DNA of 64,000 nt, from the NCBI GenBank assembly GCA_020746835.1, contig JAGPNK010000005.1, positions 1,364,001 through 1,428,000 of the forward strand, written 5' to 3'. The translations under genes and the position numbers were made by a program. Below are positions 52,213-64,000 of the stretch, piece by piece (within the stretch, counting starts at the first letter, position 1; each line of letters starts with the position of its first letter). Source of the stretch: Stachybotrys elegans. Its lineage: Eukaryota; Ascomycota; Sordariomycetes; Hypocreales; Stachybotryaceae. The notes under the pieces are model-generated. The model searched no databases and was not told the origin of the DNA. It saw only the letters and a list, made by a program, of their open reading frames with translations.

Positions 52213-54463
52213 CTACGCAATCATCGACTGCGACACGTCCGCCATTGATGCCGAAGCCTTCATCTCGCACGCCTGCGAGAAGAAGATGCGACACGGCGCC
52301 TCGTAGTCGTTGCTGATGCTGTAGTAGTTTCCTATCACCTGATTAGACTCTATTCATCACCGTTATATGTGGTACATGAGGGAAACTCACCTCGTGGGAC
52401 AAACCACATGCCGCCGGCCGAGATGCGGAACTGCGCTTCGTTGACCGTCACCAGGACTTTGCCGTAGTGCACAAAGAAGACCATGTGCATCTTGCGCGAA
52501 TTCTTGGGCCTCTTCTCCGCGCCGGGCGGGAGGTCCACGACGCCCGCGCCCATAAAGGGCATCGTCAGCGTCTTGGCGAAGCGGAACGTGGCGTCGCGAA
52601 TATCCGTCGTCTGCACCGCGTCCGCCGACAACGCGATCTGGTCCTCGGTGATCTGCACGGGTTCGTCGTCGGCCGGCGGGTTCATCTCGTGCTCTGGCTC
52701 CCAGAGCACCACCTCGCCCATCACCGTGCCCGGGTTGAGCTCCCACGCCTCGGGCTCGTCGGCCGCCTCGTCCGCTGCCTCACGTATTTTCTGCTGCTTC
52801 GACTTGGGCTTGGGACGACCGACGCGGCGACCGGCGCCGCTGCGCTTGGTCGTGGGTCGCTCCTCCGGCGGGCGGCGCACCACCTCCTTTATCGAAGGGA
52901 GGACGAATCCGTCACGGTGGAAGGCGTCGGACTGTTCCACATCCTCGAGGATAAGCCCCTCACCACGCCAGAACTCGACTGGCCGGTACGAGCTGCGGCC
53001 TGACTTTGTCCTGCGGATCTCGTCGTGGCGCACCGATACCAGCCCGCGCGACTTGGGCAGTGGCGGTCCGCTCTTGAGCGCCATGAAGGACGCCTCTCCT
53101 GCGTCGGGCTCCTCTGCAATCTTCTCCATGAGCTTCTTGGGCTTGTTTTTGGGTTTGGGCACGGCCTGTTGTTTCGATGCCGCGGGGGCAGCTTTGGAAG
53201 GTCGGCCTCGAGATTTCCGTGCTGGCGCTGACGCTTCGATGCGCGGCTTCTTGACTCTCCTTGTATTGACCTCTGGCTCCTCCTCCGGCTGTTCGGGCTC
53301 CGACTCGGGTTCCTGCTGCTCTGGCTCCTCCTCTTCCTCCTCTACGGGCTCTGGCTCAGGCTCAGGCTCAGGCTCTGCCGCCCTCCTAGAGCGTTGTGAG
53401 GCTCTTGCTGCAGGCGCTGGCTCCTTTGGCGCTGACTTCTTTGCTGCCGCCGCCGCCTTTGTCTGCTTGGGCTTGGACTTGGGAGGCTGAGGCTTGGCCT
53501 GCTCGGGCGTCGCCTTGGGAGGTCTTCCACGTTTGCGCTTGGCGGACGATGCTGGCTCTGGTTCTGGCTGAGGCTCTTCCTCTTCAGGAGACTCCTCCGC
53601 GACGGGTTCCGGTGCGGGTTGCTTGCCCCTTGCCTTGCCTGCCGCAGCGCGCTTCTTGGGAACAACCAGGGGCTCGTCGTCTTCATCCGGGGAAGGATCA
53701 CTATCGTGGTCGTTGGCCTCTAGCCTATCGATCAGGGACAGCGTCTCCTCCTGCAGCGCATCCGTCATGATGTGCGGCACGTCTTCCTCCTCCTCGTCCA
53801 TCTCGGGCAACGGTTGAGGCGCGCGCTTAGAGCCATTGACCTTGGCCTTGCCCATAGCCTTTGAACCGTTCGTCAGCTTCTCAAAGGGCAGCCTCCGCGT
53901 GACGGTGGCATCGCGGTCCTCTTCCTCCTCGTCTTCGGGTGGGGAGGAGTGGCGGATCGGCGACGAGAGGCGGTCCATGTGCGGATTCCTGCGCGCCGGT
54001 GACTGTAGATTAGTTTTTAGGGGTGAGCGGCTGCGAGGGATGGGATGCTGAATGTTTCGGGAGCCTTTCAAGACGGTTCTAGGGCCTGGACCAGCGCCTG
54101 CGGGCGGGTTAGTTGAATGGTGGCTACAAGCCTCGGTGGAAGGGGAGACGTACTGGACGCGATATCCATATCCTCACTGCCCGAGTCATTATCTCGTTCG
54201 GCCGAGCCGGGGGCCTTGTGCGGCGAGGAGAAGATGCTGTCGAGAGGCTGCATGCCATGCTCGTCACGCTCGCCTCGGTCGGGGAGAAACGCGCCAGTTT
54301 TCCTAGAAGCCGCCGAGTTGCGCCGTCAGCCACAAAGGTACTCTAGCCATTGGTGATGCCAACATCGGACGAGATGGACCTACCGTCCTCGGACGCCAAT
54401 CTCGTAAAAAGCCTGCGGCTCCGCGCTGGCGCCAGCGTCGCCGCGCCTCGAACCGCGAGCCAT
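52213..54463 (-). CDS. MIF2: kinetochore protein CENP-C homolog (Mif2)
   Basis: Exons 54463-54384, 54302-54154, 54097-52391 and 52331-52213 give 684 residues. The N-terminal Mif2 region reads FYEIGVRGR/KTGAFLPDRGERDEHGM ... SIFSSPHK. A long acidic, Pro/Lys-rich middle contains AT-hook-like GRP motifs (KRGRPPK, SRGRPSK, VGRPKPK). The CENP-C motif RRTKSGRSSYRPVEFWRGE lies near residue 430 and binds the CENP-A nucleosome. The C-terminus is a cupin dimerisation domain (MHMVFFVHYGKVLVTVNEAQFRI, then GGMWFVPRG/NYYSISN). Mif2 links centromeric nucleosomes to the outer kinetochore and is essential. Intron 3 is 59 nt and splits the cupin fold. The gene diverges from RNase H2A. Confidence 0.95.
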
Positions 54464-55212
54464 GCTGGGTTGTGTTCGCGATACGTGGGGCACCGGGGGG
54501 AAAGCGTGTGGATGGTATAGGGAGAAGGAAGGTCAGGCGCAGAGAGGAAAAAGCTGTCTTTCAAGAATCGCACGATGCGGGCGGGCGGCGAGGAGGGCGA
54601 AGACTGTTGGGCGGGAGCCCGTTGTTTGGTACTCTGGGGGGAGTTGTGCTGCAGCAGAAAATGGGAACCTTTCGCGTCGCCAGTAAAAGCTGCCCGTGTT
54701 ATGATGAAAATAATAAGGTGTGCTGGGAGGAGCTCGAGGATCGCTAAAACATTGTCCGCAGGGTCCACAGTACCTGCAGCGCGGCCTGATGGATGCGTGG
54801 GCGCCTGTATCAGGTACAAAGAGTCGGTAAACCACGCCGCGCATCAGCGCGCAGAAAGAATTGCCATATGTAATCTTTCAAATTCACTAAATTAATTGTA
54901 AATATGTAATCGAGCTGATGTTTTCTCCTATACTATATCATCTCTTCCTTCCACGAGCATTCATCCGAATTTTGTGCACCCGCGAGCAAGTTCCGTTCCA
55001 TTATCCTAAGCCCAGTACATTAGTACTACTTGGAGCTACAGCTTTTTAGTGGGTATCCCTACCTCGCCAGCCTGCAGCACGACGCGTCCAGCTTCTTTAG
55101 CACGCGTCGAGGGGCCGAGCCTAGCCGTTCTTCACCAACCTCACCACCACAAACACACACGCACACACATACGCACGCTCAGTCGACATCACCTTGCTCC
55201 CTAACCGCCACC
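54464..55212. promoter_or_regulatory. divergent promoter between MIF2 and the RNase H2A gene
   Basis: The 749-bp interval includes a CACACACGCACACACATACGC-like CA-rich leader at about 55150-55175. There are short ORFs only, none convincing. Confidence 0.35.
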
Positions 55213-56217
55213 ATGGACGAAGAAGAGGTCGTTTCCGTCCCCGCCCCGGGATCCATCTACATGCCCCCCTCCATCGACACCGCCGCCCTCCTCTCGGGCG
55301 CCACATACTCGCACTACTCCTCCGTCCCGACCTCTCTCCTCCCCTCGGATCCCTCCGACCCTTCCACGGCGCCCCCGTGCGCTCTGGGCGTCGATGAAGC
55401 CGGCCGCGGCCCCGTCCTCGGCCCCATGGTCTACGGCGTCTTCTTCCTGCCGCTGCCGCTGTCCGACCCTCTGCTCCGCGAGACGCACCACTTCGACGAC
55501 TCCAAGGTCCTGACGCCCGCCGTCCGCTCCAGCCTCATGCGCACCCTCTGCACGCCCGGCACCGACCTCTACGACTCCTGCGGCTGGGCCACGACGGCTC
55601 TGTCCGCCAGGGATATCGGCGCCAACATGCTCCGCCCCGTCGGCGTCTACAACCTCAATGCCCAGGCCATGGACGCCACCATCGCCTTGATCAAGGGAGT
55701 CTACGCCAAGGGCGTCAACATCCGCGAGATCTACGTCGACACCATTGGCCCTCCAGCAACCTACCAGGCCAAGCTGCAGGCCATCTTCCCCGGAGCCAGC
55801 GTCACCGTCGCCAAGAAGGCCGATAGCCTATACCCTTGCGTCAGCGCCGCCTCGGTCTGCGCAAAGGTCACCCGAGATGCTGCGCTCGAAAAGCTGTACG
55901 AGTCGGTCCGTCCGGCCGACGACGACTCCGAGAGCATGGCCTGGGGCTCCGGCTATCCCTCGGATGCGCGGTGCGTCGGCTGGATGAGGTCAAACATGCA
56001 CCCGCTCTTCGGTTGGGGCTCCGAGTGCCGCTTCAGCTGGGGCACCGCCAAGGACATGATGGATAGCAAAGGCAAGGGCGTCAAGGTTGACTGGCCCGAG
56101 GCTGACGATGGCGATACAGCCAAGCTGACCGATTTTCTCACGGCTGGCAACCGTGGGAAGGATTCGGACGAATTGGGTTCCTGGTACGGAACGTCGGTCG
56201 GCTTGGAAGCGTTTTAG
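55213..56217 (+). CDS. RNH201: ribonuclease H2 catalytic subunit A
   Basis: A single exon of 334 residues. The ATG at 55213 sits in an ideal GCCACCATGG context. The in-frame codons upstream (55030-55212) read as leader, so this start is preferred. The catalytic segment GVDEAGRGPVLGPMVYGVF near residue 60 carries the first Asp and Glu of the type 2 RNase H active site. YVDTIGPP supplies another Asp, and KKADSLYPCVSAASVCAKVTRD is the conserved substrate-binding/active-site block with the last acidic residue. GSGYPSD and W-rich FGWGSECRFSWGTA complete the family pattern. RNase H2 removes single ribonucleotides and RNA-DNA hybrids with subunits B and C. The first ~55 residues are a fungal N-terminal extension. 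It ends 212 bp from the convergent SEY1 gene. Confidence 0.95.
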   Translation: MDEEEVVSVPAPGSIYMPPSIDTAALLSGATYSHYSSVPTSLLPSDPSDPSTAPPCALGVDEAGRGPVLGPMVYGVFFLPLPLSDPLLRETHHFDDSKVLTPAVRSSLMRTLCTPGTDLYDSCGWATTALSARDIGANMLRPVGVYNLNAQAMDATIALIKGVYAKGVNIREIYVDTIGPPATYQAKLQAIFPGASVTVAKKADSLYPCVSAASVCAKVTRDAALEKLYESVRPADDDSESMAWGSGYPSDARCVGWMRSNMHPLFGWGSECRFSWGTAKDMMDSKGKGVKVDWPEADDGDTAKLTDFLTAGNRGKDSDELGSWYGTSVGLEAF

Positions 56218-56429
56218 GTACTTTTTTGCTCTTCTCTCATCTTTTGTGGCAGCATAGAAGGCGTACGGACTTGGTTCGGATCGGAAACAGGCACATGGCA
56301 TCGGGAGCTACTTGCAATTGATCATCTGATTTATTTGTCTTGCATCATACACATTATGCCCATTATATCCTGTCTTTGTCATATACCCACCCCCATGAAA
56401 CATGATTCAGGATCCAGAGGCGGGTTCAA

Positions 56430-59174
56430 TCAAAAGTCGTCATCGTCATCCTTGTTGGCCGGCTCGGCAGCCTTCTTTCCCCGGCTGTCGAGCGTGTCCA
56501 TGCCAATCTGCTCGCCCGCGGGCACAGCCAGGGCCTGGCGCGCCATGTCCGAGTTGGCGATGAAGTCGCGCAGCTGCTGCTTGGCAATCTCCAGGCCTTG
56601 GTTGGCCGCCGCGTTGCCCATCTGCATCATGGGGCCCAGCAGGTTGAGTGTGTAGGCGACGTAGCCGCCTCCTCCCATCATGATGACAAGGAGGAACAGG
56701 ATAGGGTTGCGCAGGACTGTGGAATGTTAGCAGGCGTACGGCTGCTTGGCCAGAGTTGGTGCTTACCCATAAAGATCTCGTTCCAGCCGAGCACCAGGAG
56801 GATGATGTAAAAGTACCACGGAACCTGAGCGACACCGCCAATGGCACTGCGCTTGGCCTCTACATAGACACCATCGGCCGTCTTCTTGAAGCGAACAACA
56901 AGATCTTGCCGCTTGCCCTCGCTCAGCACAGTCATCTCCTCCTCTAGAGTCTTACCCTCGCCGTCGTCGACGCCACCGATAGGCGTCAGATCCTCCTCAT
57001 CGCCCACCTCAACGCCGCGGGGCTGCAAGCCGAGGAAACCCGGCAGGTCGGGAGGGCCGTTCGTCTCAGCCAGCCGAAACCGTGATAGGAGAGGGATGAG
57101 CGTCAACGTCGACTCGCGGGCCTTGGTGTAGATACCCTCGATGTCATCGGTAGGGCGCCATATGCGTGGCACGCCGGCCTCGTCATATCGGAACTTGTCC
57201 TCAAAGTTCTCGCGCAGCTTGAGAAGAATGTTGCCCTCCATCACCTCCTCCTCAATCTTCTCGCGGAGCGCAGCCCAGCTCTTCCGGCGCAACCTCCATG
57301 TGCCAATGTCAACTTCTTCGTCACTGGCATCAAAGCTCTTGGCCCTATCGGCGAAGCGCGTCTCTGCCTCCTTGACAATCCCAATAAAGACATTCCAGAT
57401 TCGGTCCCAGAGGTCCTTTTCTGTGGGCTTCTCTCCTTCCTCGGGGGCCCCGGTACCTGCGCGCCCAGAGCCGAGCTTGTTGAACTCGAGGCCGACTGCG
57501 TCGCCCAGGCGGGACTTGACCCATCGTTCTACGCGCGTGGCCAGTCGTCGCATTTCCTCCTTTCGCAGCTTTCCGCTCACCTCGTCCAGCTCCTTCTCAA
57601 ACAGCGAGGACTGGGACTTGAAGTTGGTCCAGGCCAGGCCCTCGATTATCAAGCTCTCCGCCTCAATCTGGAAGATTTCAAGCGTCTTCTTCTTCTCGTT
57701 GGCCACAATCTCGGCAAACTCGTAGCCTCCACCCGCCTTTTGGCCAGCTTTGACCTTGTTGCTGACAGCCTCGCTGAAGGCGGCAACGCCAGCCTTGTGA
57801 GCAGAAGCCAGCTGTCCCTGGTACAGCGCCTTGAGCCTGGCGTCCAGCTTGCCCTCGAGCTCCTGTCGTTTGCGCGCGTATACGCCCTTGTGGTAGCGGC
57901 TGGCCTGCGTCTCAAATGCCTTGATGCACTTGGTACGTGCCTCTTTGCCCGACGTGCCGAGATCCGGAAGCACCACAGGCTTTCCCAGCTTGGAGGCTTC
58001 GGCCTGCTGCTCCTCCAGCGGCGCAACAACAAGGTCAAAGGAAATGAGCACCTCGCGCGAGATTTCATCGCATCGGAACTGAGCAAGAAGCTCCTGCTGT
58101 GTCGGCAGATCCAGATCCTTGTTGTTCACAATCTGGTCCCAGATGCCCTCAGCGTAAACCGAGAAGCCGTCGGCGGGAATCCTCCTGTGGTACTCGGGCA
58201 GGAAGAGGCCACCCTCGAGTTCGTGGTCGCCATGGGTGCCAGATGCGCCGCTTCGGTGGCCAGCAACGAATCGGGTGCCCAGCTGCTGGACCTCGGTCGT
58301 AAACTTGTCTGCCTGGAGGATCTTGTGGGGCAGGGCAGCGAAGCCAAAGTCAAAGTAATCCTCGATTCTCGAGGTCTCCAGTCCCTGCGGCTTGGAGATG
58401 GAGGACCAGATCTTGGTGAGATCCTGGATCAGCGTGGTGCGCAGGTTGCCGAGCGGCGTCGTGCCCAGGTGATCTCGGATCACAAAGAAGAGGAGGGATC
58501 TCGGTGTAGATCTACGCTCGTCAGCATCCCTTAACCAAACACGCCCAACAGATTCTGCTCTTACTGCTTGTCCTTGAGGAAGAGCTGCAGGTTCACCTCG
58601 AAGACGGTCTTGAGCAAGCCCATGTTGGCGCCCTGGTACAAGCCGACCTGATGCTCCCATATGTTGACAATCAGGACCTCGCTGGTGGCCAGGGCGAAGA
58701 GGGCGCTCTTCCTTTCAAAGTCTTGGTCCTCGCCGCGCTCTCGGCCGTCGGTTCCCTCGACGTCCATGACGAGGATGTTGTCGGCCATGCGGGTGCCGGC
58801 GCTCTCCTCACGCTTGTTCTTGGACATCCAGATTCCCTTAGTAGTCTGGCGACGCTCGGTCTCGGACATGACGGAGAACTCGGTGCCGAAGAGGTTGTTG
58901 AGCAGGGTCGACTTGCCCGTCGACTGCGACCCAAAGACGGAGATGATGTGATAGTTGAAGCCGGCCTCGGCGACTTGTTGCATGCGCAGATAATCATTGA
59001 GGTTGTTGCTGGAAAGGGGGGGTTTGTTAGCCACGCTCGACCGGATCACGCATTCCTGTTGCTTGCCGCGGGCACTGCGTACTTGAATTCCTTGTCCTCG
59101 TCAATGACCTGGACGCCGTGCTCAAAGTTGACGACGCCAGGCGTGTCGCCGACGGAGGAGAAGTGGCCGTTCAT
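56430..59174 (-). CDS. SEY1: SEY1 dynamin-like GTPase, ER fusion
   Basis: Exons 59174-59083, 59008-58565, 58511-56767 and 56716-56430 give 855 residues. It starts [20 protein letters not shown], typical of Sey1. The GTPase domain shows the P-loop GSQSTGKST, the [14 protein letters not shown] switch, G3 DVEGTDG, and [13 protein letters not shown] as the RD guanine-recognition motif. A long helical stalk follows. Two membrane segments near the end ([12 protein letters not shown] and [17 protein letters not shown]) form the hairpin in the ER membrane. The cytosolic tail contains the amphipathic helix region and ends DDDDDF. Sey1/atlastin drives homotypic fusion of ER tubules. The last intron (50 nt) splits the two transmembrane helices. 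Confidence 0.96.
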
Positions 59175-59762
59175 GTTGGCGACGGGGGAGGGGGAGCGGC
59201 GGTTGATGCGAAGCCGTAGGGTGAAAGTGACTGGCTCTTCTAGGACGTTACCATGCGCAGTGAAGACACAGGGAGGTGTGCAGATAGAGGAGAGGATGCG
59301 GTTTCAATCGGCGGGATGCGTGACCACCTTGGAACCGTGTGATCAAGGAACGGCCAACGAATGATGACAGCTAAAAGGTACCGCCGGCAACCTTCTCCAG
59401 CCACACGTGGGACACCACCGCCACACCTAGGGCACAGGAGCTCCAGCTAACTTTACTCTTCAGTGCCTGCCACCGCCTGGTGCCGGTGCTCCCCCCGGAA
59501 CAGCATCTTTTCCGCCATCCGTGGGCCCTCCCTCCCGCACCCATGCGCGACATTCGAACCACCTATTCTCCTGTGGGCCAGCAAGCTGGATACCGGCTGG
59601 TGGGGTTGAGGGGCAGCTCCCGCTTCCAGGCAATTCGGCGATGGAGGAGGAGGCAATTGTATAAACACAAACCCGATGGGCTTACAACCTTAACTTCTTC
59701 ACCATAACAAAAATAAGAACTGGTCTTTTTCAATAAAGTTGCGTCCGTGCTGAACCCGCAAA
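59175..59762. other. divergent intergenic between SEY1 and dienelactone hydrolase
   Basis: It serves as promoter for both genes. No coding or repeat signal is seen. Confidence 0.35.
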
Positions 59763-60881
59763 ATGTTGATCCAGGAGAGCCACGTTGACGTGCAGACGTC
59801 TGCCAATGGCAAGGAAAGCACCATGCGTGAGCTTGCATCTCGGCCTTATCCTCTCATACATCTCACCATGTGACAGGCATCTTTGTCTTCCATCCTACCA
59901 TTCCCGGATATCCCAACGCGTGAGCTTCATACCTAGTACTCCGTGTAGGTACGCGAGCCCAGGCTGACACTCCCACAGCCGCTTCCCCGGTGTATGCCTC
60001 TCTAGCGAAATCTATCAAGGTACGCCCATCCACCCCATACCCAAAGACATCTTAACAGGCTGATATATCTCACCAGTGACGGGTCCCGTCGCCCGCTTCG
60101 CTCGTCAGATTGCCGGCCAGGGATATATTGTCGCCGCTCCGTCCTCCTACCACGATTTCGTGGGGCCGGAGGCTCTAAACTATGATGTCGCCGATACGGA
60201 CCGCGGCAACAAGTTCAAGATAGAAAAGGTCAACCCCTTGTCGTCCATCCTGACCTCAACGCGGCTGACTTACACGCCTTAGACGCTAGAGTCTTATGAT
60301 GCCGACTCATACAAGACCGTCGACTACCTCCTCAGCTTGCCCACCTGCACTGGCCTCATTGGTGCCACTGGCATGTGTCTAGGCGGCCACCTCGCCGTCC
60401 GAGCCGCTGTACGGCCCCCAAGCAGTCCTTCACACCTCCTCGTCACTAACATTGCCAGCTCGACCCTCGCATCTCTGCCTGTGTCTCCTACTTCGCCACC
60501 GACATCCACAGCCGCACCCTGGGCCCCTACGAGTCCGCCAACACATCGGCCACCGCCCCTCCCAACAGCAACCATACCATCGACCTCTTCTCCAACTTCA
60601 AGGGCGAGGTAGCCATGATCTTCGGCGTCAAGGACACGCACGTCCCCGATGCTGGTCGCGACCTGATTCGTGCCAAGCTCCGCGAAGCGGGCGTCGTGAC
60701 GAGCTTCTACGAGTTTGCCTGGGCACAGCATGCTTTTATCCGAGATGAGCTCAGCAAGGGACGCTACGACCCGGCCATCACTAAGATCTGCTTCGAGGTT
60801 CTGCTGGAGCTGTTTGGCCGCGTCCTCAAGACGGACCTTGGACCCAAGGAGGGGGTTCCACCTGTTGAGCATGACTGCTGA
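59763..60881 (+). CDS. dienelactone hydrolase family protein
   Basis: Six exons: 59763-59826, 59877-59919, 59979-60019, 60077-60228, 60283-60408 and 60459-60881, in phase throughout, giving 282 residues. Exons 2 and 3 are only 43 and 41 nt. The alpha/beta-hydrolase core reads IFVFHPTIPGYPNARFPGV, YQVTGPVARFARQIAGQGYIV and the nucleophile-elbow GATGMCLGG with the catalytic Cys near residue 137. GVKDTHVPDA (Asp) and AWAQHAFIRDE (His) complete the Cys-Asp-His triad. Bacterial relatives open dienelactones in aromatic catabolism. Fungal members are mostly uncharacterised, and the natural substrate is unknown. The start is the first ATG of exon 1. No signal peptide, so probably cytosolic. Confidence 0.9.
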
Positions 60882-61125
60882 GGTATTCAAGTAAAAGAGA
60901 AAAAAAGTATTGTATTTTGTCATGAAGTCTAAGGTATATATAGATGCTCTGCACTCCGTCGCGGAGGCTGTGTTCGTCATTACGTTAATTCTCCCCATTT
61001 ACAGCGAGAAGATTAGCTCTGCCAGAGTTCCAATCCCTCATGTCCACACCCAGTAAATTCAGATGCGCCTTTAGATTGACTCGGTTCAATTTTTTTCAAG
61101 AGGAATCGTTTGTGTTAGTCACCAC

Positions 61126-63941
61126 TTAGTAGCGGCCACTGGGAGGTGGTGGTCCGCCAGGTGCTGGTGGCATTCCTGGGGGACCCTGTTGACTAGGGTC
61201 GTTGGAGGGAGGTGCCTGAGGGTGTCGTCGCCCTCCTTGTGAGTTGGTGCTCTGAGATGGGTGCAGCATGCCGCTCGTCGTCCCGCCTGGAGCTTGCGAT
61301 CCCCGGCTGGCAGAGCGGTTGACGTTGTAGAAGCTGGTCGGCATGTCGGTTCTGGACTCCTCGTCGAAGGTCTCTAGAAGAGGGCTGTTCGGGCTCACAG
61401 CATGGACGCCGGCAGCCATCTCGCTGGAAGCCGAGGGCGGGAGACCCTCACCTGCCCTTCGGCGACCTCCACTCTGGCTGAGCTGCTTTTGAAGACTGTG
61501 GCGCGACGAGGCGGTACGGTGCATATCATGCGAGCCGTCGGGGCTGAGAGGGGCGCTGTCCCAGAGGCTCACGTTCTGGGGAATCACGGGACGAGTGTTC
61601 AGCTCAGCAATGGCTTGCTGCTCCGCCTCTCGCTGCTCATCCTCCGTCAAGTCCTTCTGTGATGGGACCAGACGGGCGGCATCCTTGGCCTTGGCGGATT
61701 CTTCGCGCTTGGCCGCAGCGAACTCATCCGTGACAGACACCGAGTAGGATGGGTTGGAGGGGCCGCCGAGGGCATCGCCGCCACCGCCGGGTCCGTAGAT
61801 GGGCACCTTCTTCAAAGCCATGGCCAGGGCACACATGAACTTGGAGCGACGGGTGGCTCGGACCGAATCGTTGTGCCAGTTGGACTTGTGCTTTATGCCG
61901 AACATGAGAGTCATCTTGTCCAAGTTGCCAACACCACCTACGCTGATGGAGAAATCCGGCTTAAAGTCTCTAGCGTTGTCGGGGTGTCGCACGAATGCTT
62001 CAATCTCAAGACGAAGCAACTCGATATCCTCGAAGGTGGTGTCATAGGAGACATCAATGGAGAGGCCCTCGGTCATAGCCTTGCTGCGAGAGATGTTGTC
62101 GACCCACAGGTTGTTCAAAACAATGTTGGGAATCTACATAATCAGCACCCATATCCACACGCCATCCACGAACAGACATACCTGAACAATTTGAGCCGTG
62201 TCGAGGCGGGTAAAGACGGAGTAGAGCAGCGAGATTCTCTCAACCGTCATCTTAACATCGGTGATGTTCACGCGATCACCCACGTCATAGGGATGCTTGA
62301 CAAACAGAAAGATGCAAGAACCAAGGAACTCCTGGGTGGTAGCGGCGAAGACGAAAGACAGTGAGAGAAGGGCAGTTCCAGCGGCAGCCAGGTTGTTGAG
62401 AAAGGTACTTTCGAAGAAGGCAACTGTGGCATGTTAGCGACTTTGCGTCTCAATTTGGCGCGATGAGACTTACGGAAGATGAAGACGGTGATGAGGACGA
62501 CGACAAACAGCAGAACACGATCCAGAGCCTGCAGAGCCTGACCGATATCCTTCATGCCTTCGGCAATAGCCTTGCGTTCAGTACCAATATCCACGACCTT
62601 GCGGATCATTTCCTGAAGACTGATATCGCCGTTCCCGTCATTGTCAATGGCAAAGAAGGCCTCCTCAGCCTCCTTCTTGTAGGCAGGACCCATAACTTCC
62701 TGGACATCCTCGAGGACCAGAGAGTCCCTTCCTTCGACGACAAATGACAGCCAGATACGGCGGGCCAGGGCCTCGGATGTGGTGACTTTTTCCAGGGCTT
62801 CGAGGACGATTGAGTGGGCTGAGTTGGGGTTGAAGACTTGCTTGCCAGTAATCTCGGAGGCAATGTTGCCGAAGACGGACGTCACCTTGTCACCGATACG
62901 GCCGACCTCTCCCAAAACCTTGATAGGGTTGGCAACGCCCTTCTTGCCCTTGCTGCGCAACATCATGTCGATGCTATCGTTGATGATGTAGTCCTCCTCC
63001 TCGAATTCACGGCAGTACATGGGGAAGAGGGTTCTGGAAGCATCGTACAGGAGACCAAGGAGACGGATCTCGGCCTTGGAATCCTTGATGCGGTTGGCAA
63101 AGGACCGCTGGTGGTAAGAGACGCCGATGAGCTGAACAATGGCCTTCTCGCCGAGGAGAACAGCTGAGGCGACGAAGAGACTGCCGAGAACGCGCTGAAG
63201 GTCACGAACCCACGTCTTGAAGGCCCTGCCGTCAGATGCAGAGGCGGTATCATTTTCGTCGTTGTGCGCGCGGAAGAGGTTCTGGAAGGTGACCCAGGTG
63301 GCGAGAGCCCAGAAGAAAAGCGAGAGGGGGTGGTTCAAGTTGAAGATGACAGTGGCATACTTGCGAGTTCCCACGCTGACAATGCCGGAGAAGAACAGGA
63401 ATACGTTGGGCAGCACCCAGGCAACCAGCCTGGCAGCCCAGAGAGTGAGCCAGGTGATTTCGATCCAGAGGAAGAGGTTGAAGAGCGAGGGACCGCCCGT
63501 GCCGCCAACGGGGATGGTGTTCCTGTCATTGGGACCGTTACCAGTAAGCGGAAGCACAATGAGAGGAATGGCGAGCATCAAAGTAACGGGGATGATGTAG
63601 ACGAGGTATCGTGTGACGACGGAGAAGCCGATGAGCTGGGCGTAGACTCTGCCCATGAAATTGAGCTCGGCGCCCTCGTCGTCGCTGCCGCCCGTGTTGG
63701 AGCGACCCAAGCGGTCCTCCTCGAGCTTCCTGCGGCGGCCACGGCGCTCCGAGGACTCTGCCTTCTCCTTCTCAGTCTGCCCATCGAAGCTGGGACTCCT
63801 GGGCATGGTGGCCTTGCGGGCGCCGGTGGAGACGTTGCTCCTGACGGTGGAGAGGGGGATGCCGTTGTCCATGTTGCCGCCGCTTAGTTGAACGAAACCT
63901 GAGCTCCGAGATGTCAAGGAGAGAGGTCGATTGTTCACCAT
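61126..63941 (-). CDS. EF-hand MscS-type mechanosensitive channel (Msy1/Msy2-like)
   Basis: Exons 63941-62474, 62423-62182 and 62133-61126 give 905 residues. The N-terminus is disordered and basic. Four or more transmembrane helices follow (YLVYIIPVTLMLAIPLIVL, LFNLFLWIEITWLTLW, LPNVFLFFSGIVSVG, LSLFFWALATWVTF). A canonical EF-hand loop DNDGNGDISLQE lies before the pore region. The MscS core shows RVLLFVVVLITVFIF/LAFFESTFLNNLAAAGTALLSLSFVF as the pore helix, then FVKHPYDVGDRVNI and IPNIVLNNLWVDNISRS of the beta domain. The C-terminal ~180 residues are Ser/Pro/Gln-rich. Fission yeast Msy1 and Msy2 sit in ER membranes and control calcium and volume in hypo-osmotic shock; the same role is inferred here. 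The gene is complete, with its start 59 bp from the window edge. Confidence 0.94.
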
Positions 63942-64000
63942 GGCAGAGGGGTGGGGTTGTAGGCGGGCGTTGAGATGTGTACGTCGGACGAAGCGAGCCT

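Noticed and set aside
52483..53490. 335-codon + strand ORF, Ser/Gly-rich
   Set aside because: It is antisense to Mif2; the low-complexity acidic/Pro region produces a Ser/Gly shadow.
57740..58534. 264-codon + strand ORF
   Set aside because: It is antisense to the SEY1 helical stalk.
1..64000. tRNA, 5S rRNA and CRISPR arrays
   Set aside because: No A/B-box plus cloverleaf pattern, no 5S-like sequence and no regular spacer-repeat array were found by eye. A covariance-model scan would be needed to exclude a tRNA fully.

Overview
The window is nuclear DNA of a filamentous ascomycete (Pezizomycotina). Short GT-AG introns with CTAAC-type branch sites, compact gene spacing and the protein set point to a Sordariomycete, probably Hypocreales; the species cannot be fixed from sequence alone. 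About 17 confident protein genes are present on both strands. No tRNA, rRNA or CRISPR array was found by eye.

Layout. 1-8 kb (+ strand): a PSP1-domain protein, an unrecognised basic protein, and ribosomal protein eL15. 8.9-13.4 kb (-): a six-exon Pumilio/PUF RNA-binding protein. 13.4-20.6 kb: gene-poor and repeat-rich, with one truncated copy and one exon-1 fragment of an unrecognised gene family, a long GAA-type microsatellite and a tandem repeat array. 20.7-24.3 kb (+): second-largest subunit of RNA polymerase III, followed by an inverted copy of the same repeat array. 25.2-29.0 kb: a single-pass membrane protein and a RAD57-like recombinase paralog in divergent orientation. 29.5-32 kb: a second accessory island with two more copies of the unrecognised family, head to head. 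32.9-35.6 kb (-): carnitine acetyltransferase. 35.6-39 kb: no convincing gene. 39-41.2 kb (-): cytosolic HSP70 with an apparent AT-AC intron and a step-type heat shock element. 42.9-46.6 kb (-): a 2EXR/F-box-like protein and an eight-exon MFS transporter whose promoter carries repeated palindromes. 47.5-51.5 kb: divergent EMI1-like and YME2/RNA12-like genes. 52.2-56.2 kb: CENP-C (Mif2) and RNase H2 catalytic subunit, divergent. 56.4-64 kb: SEY1 ER-fusion GTPase, a dienelactone hydrolase and an EF-hand MscS channel.

Most genes are unlinked housekeeping functions, not a cluster: transcription and translation (Pol III subunit, eL15), RNA control (PUF, PSP1), chromosome maintenance (RAD57, Mif2, RNase H2A), mitochondrial and acetyl-unit metabolism (YME2, EMI1, carnitine acetyltransferase), ER and membrane biology (SEY1, MscS, MFS), and folding (HSP70). 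One possible functional link inside the window is the PUF protein, whose repeat residues predict UGUANAUA, and a UGUAUAUA site 27 nt after the YME2-like stop codon.

The most unusual items are the AT-AC intron in HSP70, supported by restoration of an otherwise invariant HSP70 motif, and the multi-copy unrecognised gene family with its associated repeat arrays at 17-20 and 29.5-32 kb. Exon coordinates were worked out by hand from splice consensus and reading-frame arithmetic. They are predictions, not transcript evidence.
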